Positions 6,857-13,101 of a stretch of DNA of 15,515 nt are shown piece after piece (within the stretch, counting starts at the first letter, position 1; each line of letters opens with the position of its first letter). Source of the DNA: an uncultured Eubacteriales bacterium (GTDB lineage Bacteria > Bacillota > Clostridia > Lachnospirales > Lachnospiraceae); the NCBI GenBank assembly GCA_900321525.1, contig ONWL01000032.1, positions 1-15,515 on the forward strand, read 5' to 3'. Position numbers and translations under genes: made by a program. Below the pieces are notes generated by a model. It was not told the origin of the DNA. It did not search any database and saw only the letters and a list, made by a program, of their open reading frames with translations.

Positions 6857-7609
6857 CTATTCTTCCAGTTCCCCATGCAGCAGAATCTTCGCCGCCTTTG
6901 ACTTTGGATTGCCAAATACCTCTGCCACAGTATCCAGTTCTGCCAGTTTGCCATGATCCAGCACTGCCACATGATTGCAGATTTCCTTTACTACACCCAT
7001 TTCATGGGTGATGACCACGATGGTAATGCCGTACTGCGCATTGATGTCCTTTAACAATGCCAGTATGGATTTGGTGGTCTGAGGGTCCAATGCACTGGTG
7101 GCCTCATCACACAGCAGGATTTCCGGGTCGCCAGCCAGCACTCTGGCAATGGCCACACGCTGCTTTTGCCCTCCGGACAGCTGTGCCGGATAGGCAGATG
7201 CCTTTTCCTCCAGTCCCACTGTCCGAAGCAGTTCTAATGCACGTTTTCTGGCCTCTTTCTTTTTCACACCTGCAATTTCCAAAGGAAAACACACATTGTC
7301 CAATACATTTCTCTGCATCAGCAGATTGAAATGCTGGAAGATCATGCCTGTCTTCTGTCTGGTACGGCGCAGCTCCTTTGGGGAGAGTTGTGCGATGTCT
7401 CTGTCATGAATCCATACTCTGCCGGAAGAGGGACGTTCCAACAGATTCATACAACGTACCAGTGTACTCTTTCCGGCACCGGACAAACCGATGACGCCGA
7501 AAATGTCTCCTTTGTCTATGGAAAAGCTGATATTGTTTAATGCGGCAAATGTGCCGTCCTTTGTTTGAAACTCTTTACATAGCTGTTCTACACGAATCAA
7601 CGGTTCCAT
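6857..7609 (-). CDS. metN: Methionine ABC transporter ATPase MetN, short form without regulatory domain
   Basis: A 250-aa ATPase from the ATG at 7607-7609, which has GGAG six nt upstream; a TTG four codons earlier is less likely. Walker A is GLSGAGKST, the Q-loop is GMIFQHFNLL, the signature is LSGGQKQRVAIARVL and Walker B is ILLCDEATSALDP, with ITHEMGVV as H-loop. The FxLLxxRxVxxNVxFPLEI stretch is typical of MetN. Standard MetN is about 340 aa and ends in a NIL/ACT-like domain that binds methionine and shuts transport off (trans-inhibition). Here the protein stops after KAAKILLHGELEE, so that domain is absent. No downstream remnant is visible before metI. It pairs with MetI and takes substrate from the fused lipoprotein encoded 24 nt upstream. 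Confidence 0.93.
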   Translation of the reverse strand: MEPLIRVEQLCKEFQTKDGTFAALNNISFSIDKGDIFGVIGLSGAGKSTLVRCMNLLERPSSGRVWIHDRDIAQLSPKELRRTRQKTGMIFQHFNLLMQRNVLDNVCFPLEIAGVKKKEARKRALELLRTVGLEEKASAYPAQLSGGQKQRVAIARVLAGDPEILLCDEATSALDPQTTKSILALLKDINAQYGITIVVITHEMGVVKEICNHVAVLDHGKLAELDTVAEVFGNPKSKAAKILLHGELEE

Positions 7610-7633
7610 GTTTTTCTCCAAATCGGTTTTCCA

Positions 7634-9319
7634 TTACTCCTCAAACGGAATCACTGCTCCATCATAAGTAGACTGGATGAAATCCTTGATGTCATCAGAC
7701 TTCAGTACCTCTACCAGTGCCTGGATGCCTTCGTCTGTTTCATTGCCTTCCTTCACTGCAATCACATTCACATAAGTCTGTGCTGCTTCAGAATCAGACT
7801 TCTCATATGCGATGGAATCCTGACCTACAGAAAAGCCTGCCTCTAATGCATAGTTTCCGTTTAATACCACTGCTGCCACTTCATCCTTTACTCTGGATAC
7901 CTGCGCTGCCTCTAACTCCTGAATCTGGATGTCGTATGGATTTTCTGCAATGTCTCTGACAGTTGCAGTCAGTCCGGCACCTTCTTTTAAGGTGATGATT
8001 CCATTTGCCTCTAACAGAAGCAGTGCTCTTGCCTCATTGGTGGTATCGTTTGGTACGGCGATTACATCCCCCTTTTCCAGATCTTCCAGCGTATCCTTGG
8101 TACCTGGATAAATGCCAAATGGCTCATAGTGGATGCCGCCTGCATTGACCAGATGGGTACCTTGCTCTTCATTGAAGTTTTCCAGATATGGAATATGCTG
8201 GAAGTAGTTTGCATCAAAGTCGCCGCTTTCTACCACCAGATTTGGCTGTACATAATCATCAAATACGGTAACATCCAGTTTCCAGCCTTCTTTTTCCAGG
8301 ATCTTTGCTGCTTCTTCCAGAATCTCTGCATGAGGCGTTGCGGAAGCTGCTACTGTAATGGTACCCTTTTCTTCTACTTCTGCGGATGCATCTGCATCTT
8401 CAGATTCTACCACGCCACCTTCTACCACCAGGCTGTCAATGTCTACTTCAGAACCATATACCGGCTCCAATGTCTCTTTATAATCTGCATGGAAGAATGC
8501 TTCCTCTGCCAGTGCCACGATTTCCTCATTGATCCAGTCAAGCAAGGTTGTATTGCCCTTGGATACAGCCGGTGCAATGGTGTCTAAGTCACCCAGAGAT
8601 GGAACGCCTACCGAGAAGCCTTCATTCTGCAATGCCCAAGCCAGTACCTCTGTGTTATCGGTGGAAAGGGCATCCCCTCTGCCGTCAATCAATGCATTGT
8701 ATGCCTCTGCATACTGATCAAACTTCAATAATTTAACTTCTGGATAATTCTCTGTGAAATAAGTCTCTGCTGTGGTACCTTTTGCCACGATCAGTGTCTT
8801 ACCATTCAAATCTTCCGGTGCAGTGATCAACGCATCATCCGGAGATACGATGCCCAAAGCCACCTTCATGTATGGCAGTGCAAAGTCAACGGATTCTGCA
8901 CGCTCTTTGGTCACAGTGAAGTTTGCCAGAATGATGTCTACCTTACCGGTTTCCAGATACTCTACACGGCTTGCAGGCTCGGTGGATACATACTCGATGT
9001 CCACGCCCAGATCCTTTGCCAGACGCTCTGCAAAATATACATCATACCCCTGATAGTCGCCGTTTGCATCCACATAACCAAATGGGTTCTTGTCAGAAAA
9101 TACACCGATGACGATTTTACCGCTTTCTTTGATTTCATCCAGTGTGCGGTAAATTGCATTTGATTCTTCTGTTTCCTTTTCAGTTTCTGCTACAGTTGCA
9201 TCTGTGCTTGCCACAGTTGTATCTGCTGCTGTTTCTTTCTTGTCAGATGCACTGCCGCAGCCTGTCAGACCTACCAGTGCAAGTGCCAATGTGAGCAATA
9301 ATGCGGTTACTTTTTTCAT
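7634..9319 (-). CDS. Two-headed substrate-binding lipoprotein: CjaA-like family-3 domain fused to MetQ domain
   Basis: A 561-aa lipoprotein with signal peptide MKKVTALLLTLALALVGLTG and lipobox LTGC (Cys21), then an acidic Thr/Glu-rich spacer (22-54). Residues about 55-301 form a complete SBP_bac_3 domain: GVFSDKNPFGYV, ILANFTVTKERAESVDF, PYMKVALG, KGTTAETYFTENYP, GDALSTDNT, IAPAVSKG, EEAFFHADYKETL. These blocks strongly recall Campylobacter CjaA, a cysteine-binding protein. After a linker of about 16 acidic residues (302-317), residues 318-561 form a complete MetQ/NlpA lipoprotein-9 domain: TVAASATPHAEIL, DANYFQHIPYL, AVPNDTTNEARALLLL, VVLNGNYA. The gene lies between a PAAT transporter (upstream) and metNI (downstream), so each head has a cognate transporter in the same operon. 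There is no internal start or stop; it is one frame throughout. Each head equals a normal stand-alone protein in size. Cyst(e)ine plus methionine as substrates is inference. Confidence 0.93.
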   Translation of the reverse strand: MKKVTALLLTLALALVGLTGCGSASDKKETAADTTVASTDATVAETEKETEESNAIYRTLDEIKESGKIVIGVFSDKNPFGYVDANGDYQGYDVYFAERLAKDLGVDIEYVSTEPASRVEYLETGKVDIILANFTVTKERAESVDFALPYMKVALGIVSPDDALITAPEDLNGKTLIVAKGTTAETYFTENYPEVKLLKFDQYAEAYNALIDGRGDALSTDNTEVLAWALQNEGFSVGVPSLGDLDTIAPAVSKGNTTLLDWINEEIVALAEEAFFHADYKETLEPVYGSEVDIDSLVVEGGVVESEDADASAEVEEKGTITVAASATPHAEILEEAAKILEKEGWKLDVTVFDDYVQPNLVVESGDFDANYFQHIPYLENFNEEQGTHLVNAGGIHYEPFGIYPGTKDTLEDLEKGDVIAVPNDTTNEARALLLLEANGIITLKEGAGLTATVRDIAENPYDIQIQELEAAQVSRVKDEVAAVVLNGNYALEAGFSVGQDSIAYEKSDSEAAQTYVNVIAVKEGNETDEGIQALVEVLKSDDIKDFIQSTYDGAVIPFEE

Positions 9320-9365
9320 AATCCTCTTCTCCTTTTCCTTTCTTTATTTCTGTATTTGTTCAGAA

Positions 9366-10148
9366 TCACTGAGATTCGCTATGCTTTCTCTCCTGTGACT
9401 GCGAAGCAAATACAAATGTATTCAAAAACCGATGTACTCTATCGGATTTTGGCTGAGTAAAAAATGTTTCCGGGTCATCCATCTCTACGATGTGCCCGCC
9501 GTCTAAAAAGACGATTCTGTCTGCCACTGCTCTGGCAAACTGCAATTCATGGGTGACGATCAACATGGTGGAACCACTTTCTGCCAGTTCCAGCATCACA
9601 TCCAACACCTCTCGCACCATTTCCGGGTCCAGCGCGGCTGTCACCTCGTCAAATAATAAAATCTCCGGCTCCATCATCAATGCCCTGACGATGGCCACTC
9701 TCTGTTTCTGTCCGCCGGACAGTTCTCTGGGGTAGGCATCCTTCTTCTGCAACAACCCTACACGGGCAAGTAACTGCTCTGCCTGTGCCTTTGCTTCTGC
9801 CTTTTGCCGTTTCTGTACCTTCAATGGACCAAGCAGCACATTGTCTAATACCGTCATATTTGGAAACAAATCATAGCTTTGGAACACCATGCCGATTTTT
9901 TGCCTTACCTGGCTCCAATTGGTCTTGCCGTCCGTAATCTCTCTTCCGTCTAACAGGATACTGCCTCCCTGAATGGGTTCCAGACCATTGATACATCGCA
10001 GCAGCGTACTCTTGCCACAGCCCGATGGACCAACCAGCACGATGACCTCTCCCTTTTCCACTTGTAAGGAAATGTCCTCTAATACCGGACCATTTCCATA
10101 GTCTTTATGTAAATTTCGAATTTCCAGTAACACTTCTTTCTTTCCCAT
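9366..10148 (-). CDS. Polar amino-acid ABC transporter ATPase (likely cyst(e)ine)
   Basis: A 260-aa ATPase from the ATG at 10146-10148, with AAGGGG eight nt upstream. A longer frame opens at 10253 but would overlap the permease gene by about 90 nt and starts with non-family sequence. Motifs: Walker A GPSGCGKST, Q-loop GMVFQSYDLFPN, signature LSGGQKQRVAIVRAL, Walker B ILLFDEVTAALDPE, H-loop IVTHELQFA. DEVTAALDPEMV plus ELQFARAVADRIVFLDGG is typical of the PAAT (GlnQ/HisP) branch. It begins 11 nt after the second permease and is followed 46 nt later by the fused binding lipoprotein. It should energise the two permeases encoded upstream. Confidence 0.93.
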   Translation of the reverse strand: MGKKEVLLEIRNLHKDYGNGPVLEDISLQVEKGEVIVLVGPSGCGKSTLLRCINGLEPIQGGSILLDGREITDGKTNWSQVRQKIGMVFQSYDLFPNMTVLDNVLLGPLKVQKRQKAEAKAQAEQLLARVGLLQKKDAYPRELSGGQKQRVAIVRALMMEPEILLFDEVTAALDPEMVREVLDVMLELAESGSTMLIVTHELQFARAVADRIVFLDGGHIVEMDDPETFFTQPKSDRVHRFLNTFVFASQSQERKHSESQ

Positions 10149-10159
10149 TTCAGTACCCC

Positions 10160-10837
10160 TTAATTCTTCCATCTGTGTTCCAATGCAGATGCCCCTGCCG
10201 AGATGACCCAGCATACGATGAAATACAGGAAGAAAATGACTGCATAAATCCAAAAAGTTGCATCCGGTACGGTATACCGGTTGGCTTCAATAATCTGCTG
10301 TCCTACCTTCACCACCTCTACCACACCGATGAGTACCACCAGAGAAGTGGTCTTGATCATACGGGTCACCAGATTGATGGCCAGCGGAATCAGCCGCCTG
10401 AGTGTCTGGGGAATGATGATATACCGATAAATCTGAATGGGCTCTAACCCCAGTGCCCTGCCGCTTTCATACTGGTGCTTGGGGATGGAAATGAGTGCCC
10501 CTCTCACCAAATCTCCCATCTCTGCGGTGCCCCACAGGGTAAAAACGATGATTGCGGATGTTTCACCGGATAAATTGATGCCAAAGGTACTGGTCAATCC
10601 AAAAAACACCAAAAACAGCAACACCAGCTGGGGCATGATGCGGATAAATTCCAGATAAATTCTGGTGAGCACCTGAATCAGCGGATGCTTCACCGTCATG
10701 ACCATGCCAAGCAGGATACCAAATACAACCGAAAGTGCCGCAGAAATCAGAGAAATCCGAATGGTAATCCACATGCCCATGAGCAACCGCCAGAAATTGT
10801 TTCCCATAAACAGCACTTTAATTCCCAAATCCTGCAT
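10160..10837 (-). CDS. Polar amino-acid ABC transporter permease (second subunit)
   Basis: A 225-aa HisM/GlnP-type permease. It has LLMGMWITIRISLISAAL at the start, YLEFIRIMPQLVLLFLVFF, the EAA loop ALGLEPIQIYRYIIIPQTLR (about residues 135-154) and the IKTTSLVVLIGVVEVVKVGQ block common to PAAT permeases. Four to five membrane segments are present and the length is normal. The start ATG at 10835-10837 follows AGGAGGG by six nt and overlaps the first permease by 20 nt, so the two are translationally coupled. The pair probably forms a heterodimeric channel, as in HisQM-type systems. Confidence 0.92.
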   Translation of the reverse strand: MQDLGIKVLFMGNNFWRLLMGMWITIRISLISAALSVVFGILLGMVMTVKHPLIQVLTRIYLEFIRIMPQLVLLFLVFFGLTSTFGINLSGETSAIIVFTLWGTAEMGDLVRGALISIPKHQYESGRALGLEPIQIYRYIIIPQTLRRLIPLAINLVTRMIKTTSLVVLIGVVEVVKVGQQIIEANRYTVPDATFWIYAVIFFLYFIVCWVISAGASALEHRWKN

Positions 10838-11477
10838 AGCGCACCCTCCTCTCTAACCAGCTTGCGGCCAGTGAAATGGGCAGCAACAGAATCAGGTATG
10901 AGATAACCAGCATCAAAAGCGCCTCGTCTGTCTTGTAATACAGACCGATCAGATCCTTTGCCACATACATCAGGTCTGCCAGTGCCACTGCACTAAACAG
11001 AGAAGTCTCCTTGATCAGGAAAATCATGTTGGCACAAATGGCAGGAACGGAAGTGGAAATCACCTGGGGCAATATCACATACCGCATCAGCTGTCCATGT
11101 CTGAGTCCAATGCTCAAACCCGATTCCACCTGACTCTTTTCCACAGCTTCCAATCCACTGCGGAATGCCTCCGCCATGTAACTGCCGCCAAGAAAGCTTA
11201 ACCCTATGATGGCACAGGCTTCGGAACTGAGTCGGATGCCTGCCTTCGGCAATCCAAAATACAGGAAAAACAACTGTACCAAAAGGGGTGTATTTCTGGA
11301 AAGCTCTATGTAGATTCGGACAATACGCCGAAACACCGGCACCCGGTAATATTGCAGTATGGCACACACCAGACCAATGAGCAGGGAACACAAAATTCCA
11401 ATGACACCAAGCCGTAAAGTAAGCCAGGCGGCCTGCACATACATAGGGGCGTATTTTGTCATAAACCCGAAATCCAC
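10818..11477 (-). CDS. Polar amino-acid ABC transporter permease (first subunit)
   Basis: A 219-aa PAAT permease and the first gene of the six-gene import operon. It shows AAWLTLRLGVIGILCSLLIG, YIELSRNTPLLVQLFFLYFGLP (the canonical R-TP-L-QLF-Y-GLP block), GGSYMAEAFRSGLEAVEKSQ and the EAA loop GLSIGLRHGQLMRYVILPQ, followed by FLIKETSLFSAVALADL. Topology and length are typical. The start is GTG at 11475-11477, with AAAGGAAG seven nt upstream; an in-frame ATG five codons later has no good ribosome site. It belongs with the second permease, the ATPase and the family-3 head of the fused lipoprotein. Confidence 0.92.
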   Translation of the reverse strand: MDFGFMTKYAPMYVQAAWLTLRLGVIGILCSLLIGLVCAILQYYRVPVFRRIVRIYIELSRNTPLLVQLFFLYFGLPKAGIRLSSEACAIIGLSFLGGSYMAEAFRSGLEAVEKSQVESGLSIGLRHGQLMRYVILPQVISTSVPAICANMIFLIKETSLFSAVALADLMYVAKDLIGLYYKTDEALLMLVISYLILLLPISLAASWLERRVRYAGFGN

Positions 11478-11513
11478 TGTTTCACTTCCTTTCTTTTTCC
11501 TGCATGAAGCAAA

Positions 11514-11542
11514 CTATTATTCCTACTTTTTATATAGGTTTA
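11514..11542 (-). promoter_or_regulatory. CymR-like candidate operator in the import operon leader
   Basis: The minus strand reads TAAACCTATATAAAAAGTAGG followed by AATAATAG, an imperfect dyad CCTA...TAGG with a GGAATAAT tail. This recalls the TA-rich sites ending in GGAATTATA bound by CymR (Rrf2 family), the cysteine-metabolism repressor of Firmicutes. It lies just downstream of the -10 element, a position suited to repression. Match judged by eye from memory. Confidence 0.4.
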
Positions 11543-11553
11543 ATATGTGTTGT

Positions 11554-11582
11554 ATGTTACACCTATTGCAACCTTTTGTCAA
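11554..11582 (-). promoter_or_regulatory. Promoter of the cysteine/methionine import operon
   Basis: On the minus strand a perfect TTGACA (11577-11582) and TAACAT (11554-11559) are exactly 17 nt apart. The leader to the GTG at 11477 is about 70 nt, too short for a SAM or T-box riboswitch. Upstream sequence (11583-11668) is AT-rich with no gene. Confidence 0.85.
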
Positions 11583-11668
11583 GCACTTTTTGATGTAATT
11601 TCATTTTTTTCATAATCAGTGCCATCTGGTTGATTCCATTATTTCATTCATATTGACTTAGACAAAAA

Positions 11669-11723
11669 AATATGCGCTACACAGAGAAACAGCCAAACAC
11701 CACTCCTCTATGCAGCGCATATT
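11669..11723 (-). terminator. Strong hairpin with U-run upstream of the import operon
   Basis: A perfect 10-bp stem (11669-11678 with 11714-11723) encloses a 35-nt loop with additional pairing potential. Seven U residues follow on the minus strand (11664-11670, overlapping the stem base). It insulates the import operon from upstream transcription. Confidence 0.65.
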
Positions 11724-11764
11724 CCCTTTCATAATACTTTTACATGAAATCATTATATTTATTA

Positions 11765-11812
11765 AAAAAGGAACAATTATAATATATATCTACATCATAA
11801 CTGCTCCTTTTT
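11765..11812 (-). terminator. Terminator of the small secreted protein gene
   Basis: A 16-bp stem with two G-U pairs (11765-11780 with 11797-11812) ends in a U-rich run on the minus strand. It starts about 35 nt after the stop codon at 11848. Confidence 0.75.
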
Positions 11813-11847
11813 ACTATATAGCCAGCATAATTAAAATAACATTACAA

Positions 11848-12228
11848 TCAAGATACAGATCCTTTGGATACTGATACGGAAACACTGGTATTTCTACCAT
11901 TCACACGCATAAATCCAATAGTAGCAGTTTTCGAACTGCCTTTCACAGAAATTGTCCTGGAACAATTTGATCCTAGAGAGAATTTCCAATATACCAATCC
12001 ACCACTGCTAATTTCATACACATCGCAGGTATATCTTCCTGTATTTTTAATTGTCACTGTTGTATCATTATACCACCATAAAGTTTTACTACACGTAACC
12101 TTAGCTGTTGCATTCATTTTGTAGCCGCTTACTCTAGTAGTAACTTGCGCAGTAATGTTTTTAGATACTCTTGTGGCTGCTGAAGCCGATTGTGCCGGTG
12201 ACATACTTATTAAGACAATAGCCATCAT
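11848..12228 (-). CDS. Small secreted protein of unknown function, start uncertain
   Basis: I do not recognise this 126-aa protein. It begins MMAIVLISMSPAQSASA, the hydrophobic core and AxA cleavage site of a signal peptide but with no positively charged n-region. The same frame is open for 12 more codons upstream (about 12264-12229, including PWLFCF) to a stop, without an ATG or GTG, and no Shine-Dalgarno lies before 12228. The mature part (about 108 aa) is rich in Thr, Ser, Val and Asn with alternating hydrophobic residues, consistent with a beta-sandwich. It has three cysteines and a WWYNDTTVTIKNTG block. Base composition is more AT-rich than the neighbouring operons. The 5' end may have been lost, making it a pseudogene, or it may start at a non-standard codon. 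It has its own terminator. Confidence 0.5.
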   Translation of the reverse strand: MMAIVLISMSPAQSASAATRVSKNITAQVTTRVSGYKMNATAKVTCSKTLWWYNDTTVTIKNTGRYTCDVYEISSGGLVYWKFSLGSNCSRTISVKGSSKTATIGFMRVNGRNTSVSVSVSKGSVS

Positions 12229-12412
12229 AAAGCAGAAGAGCCACGGACATTGATTACAAATTTAAAAAAGCTAGATCCACAGCAATTACAAAATATATCT
12301 TCCATTGTGAAAGGACTGATTGTAAAGATTTGATTTCTATCATTTAATTACTTATTCTTTTTCACTTTGTTGCAACTCAGATTCCTCATATTTATCTTAA
12401 CCAAGAATTTTC
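12229..12412. other. AT-rich gap without a supported gene
   Basis: No good promoter or tRNA is visible. A 29-codon minus-strand frame (MIEIKSLQSVLSQWK, about 12342-12253) and an overlapping CNCCGSSFF frame could be scraps of a transposase-type zinc-ribbon gene, but they are too short to support. Confidence 0.3.
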
Positions 12413-12454
12413 TAAGGGGTGTAAAAAATGAATTTTCATCTTTCACACCCCTTA
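12413..12454 (-). terminator. Terminator hairpin after the P-II gene
   Basis: A perfect 10-bp stem (12413-12422 with 12445-12454) with further pairing inside begins 9 nt beyond the P-II stop codon. The following minus-strand sequence has only a weak U-tract. Confidence 0.6.
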
Positions 12455-12462
12455 CTAATCTA

Positions 12463-12825
12463 TTATTCCTTCTGCCCTTCTTCCCACACCGCTTTCGGAC
12501 CACGTTCATTGGTTCGGATACGAATGACATCCATCAGTTCATAGACGAAGATTTTTCCATCCCCTTTGTTTCCGGTATAAGCAGCGTTTCGGATGGCCTC
12601 TACGGTCTTTTCTGCCCATTTGATACTGGATACCACTACTTCAAACTTCACCTTGGGAAGCAGATTCACATCCACCTTGCTACCGCGCACCGTCTGGGTA
12701 TAGCCCATCTGCGCCCCGCAGCCCATCACCTGACTGATGGTCATACCATGCACTTCCATTGCCTGAAGGGCATCCTTCACATCTTCCATTTTTTCCATAT
12801 TTACAATCGCATCTATCTTTACCAT
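12463..12825 (-). CDS. P-II nitrogen regulatory protein (GlnB/GlnK family)
   Basis: A 120-aa trimeric signalling protein from the ATG at 12823-12825 (MVKIDAIVNMEK), with AAAGGAAAG six nt upstream; earlier in-frame ATGs add up to nine residues. VKIDAIVNMEKMEDVKDAL, GCGAQMGYTQTVRGSKVDVN, LLPKVKFEVVV and TGNKGDGKIFVYELMDVIRIRT are the P-II core, T-loop, B-loop and C-loop. The T-loop position usually uridylylated (Tyr51 of Escherichia coli GlnB, in ELYRGAEY) is not a Tyr here, so control is probably only by ATP/ADP and 2-oxoglutarate, as in many clostridia. Encoded next to the ammonium channel, it should bind and plug that channel when nitrogen is plentiful, the GlnK role. It is likely co-transcribed with amt through the 276-nt spacer. 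Confidence 0.92.
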   Translation of the reverse strand: MVKIDAIVNMEKMEDVKDALQAMEVHGMTISQVMGCGAQMGYTQTVRGSKVDVNLLPKVKFEVVVSSIKWAEKTVEAIRNAAYTGNKGDGKIFVYELMDVIRIRTNERGPKAVWEEGQKE

Positions 12826-12863
12826 ATCAAACTTTCCTTTCATCAAAATCAATCTAGCTCACT

Positions 12864-13092
12864 GTGAAACGCAATACACCATGTAAATGAAATGCCAAGG
12901 GAGGCAATCTGTCTTAAGAAGGCTCTTGTAGAAGCCGGCACTTTGTTTTTGAGGAAATATCTTGTATTTCCGATAAAAACATTAGTGCCGCTGCATTCTC
13001 AATCATTCGTAAGAATAATGCGAAGACGAGAGCGTGCCTTCGAAAGACAGATGCGTACGCAGGCATTTATCAAATATAAAATTGCGTTTCAC
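12864..13092. repeat. 229-bp foldable element with 12-bp terminal inverted repeats
   Basis: The ends 12864-12875 and 13081-13092 are exact 12-bp inverted repeats (GTGAAACGCAAT). Inside, 12907-12915 pairs with 13044-13052 and 12918-12923 with 13036-13041, separated by a 2x2 internal loop. Within that stem sit one long hairpin (CGGCACT 12936-12942 with 12984-12990, TGTTTTT 12944-12950 with 12975-12981, GGAAAT 12953-12958 with 12966-12971) and a shorter GCATT/AATGC hairpin near 12993-13021. No protein is encoded. It is either a MITE-like mobile element or a structured RNA in the amt-to-P-II transcript. No clear target-site duplication is visible. Confidence 0.75.
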
Positions 13093-13101
13093 CAATGATG
13101 T

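Noticed and set aside
9366..10253. Longer 295-aa start for the PAAT ATPase.
   Set aside because: The first 35 residues have no family similarity and overlap the permease gene; the ATG at 10148 has a good ribosome site.
11478..11553. Possible SAM riboswitch or T-box ahead of the cysteine/methionine import operon.
   Set aside because: The leader from the predicted transcript start to the GTG is only about 70 nt, with no terminator hairpin or conserved core.
12253..12342. Short frames MIEIKSLQSVLSQWK and CNCCGSSFF as a transposase remnant.
   Set aside because: Fewer than 30 codons each and no confident family match; recorded only as a gap note.
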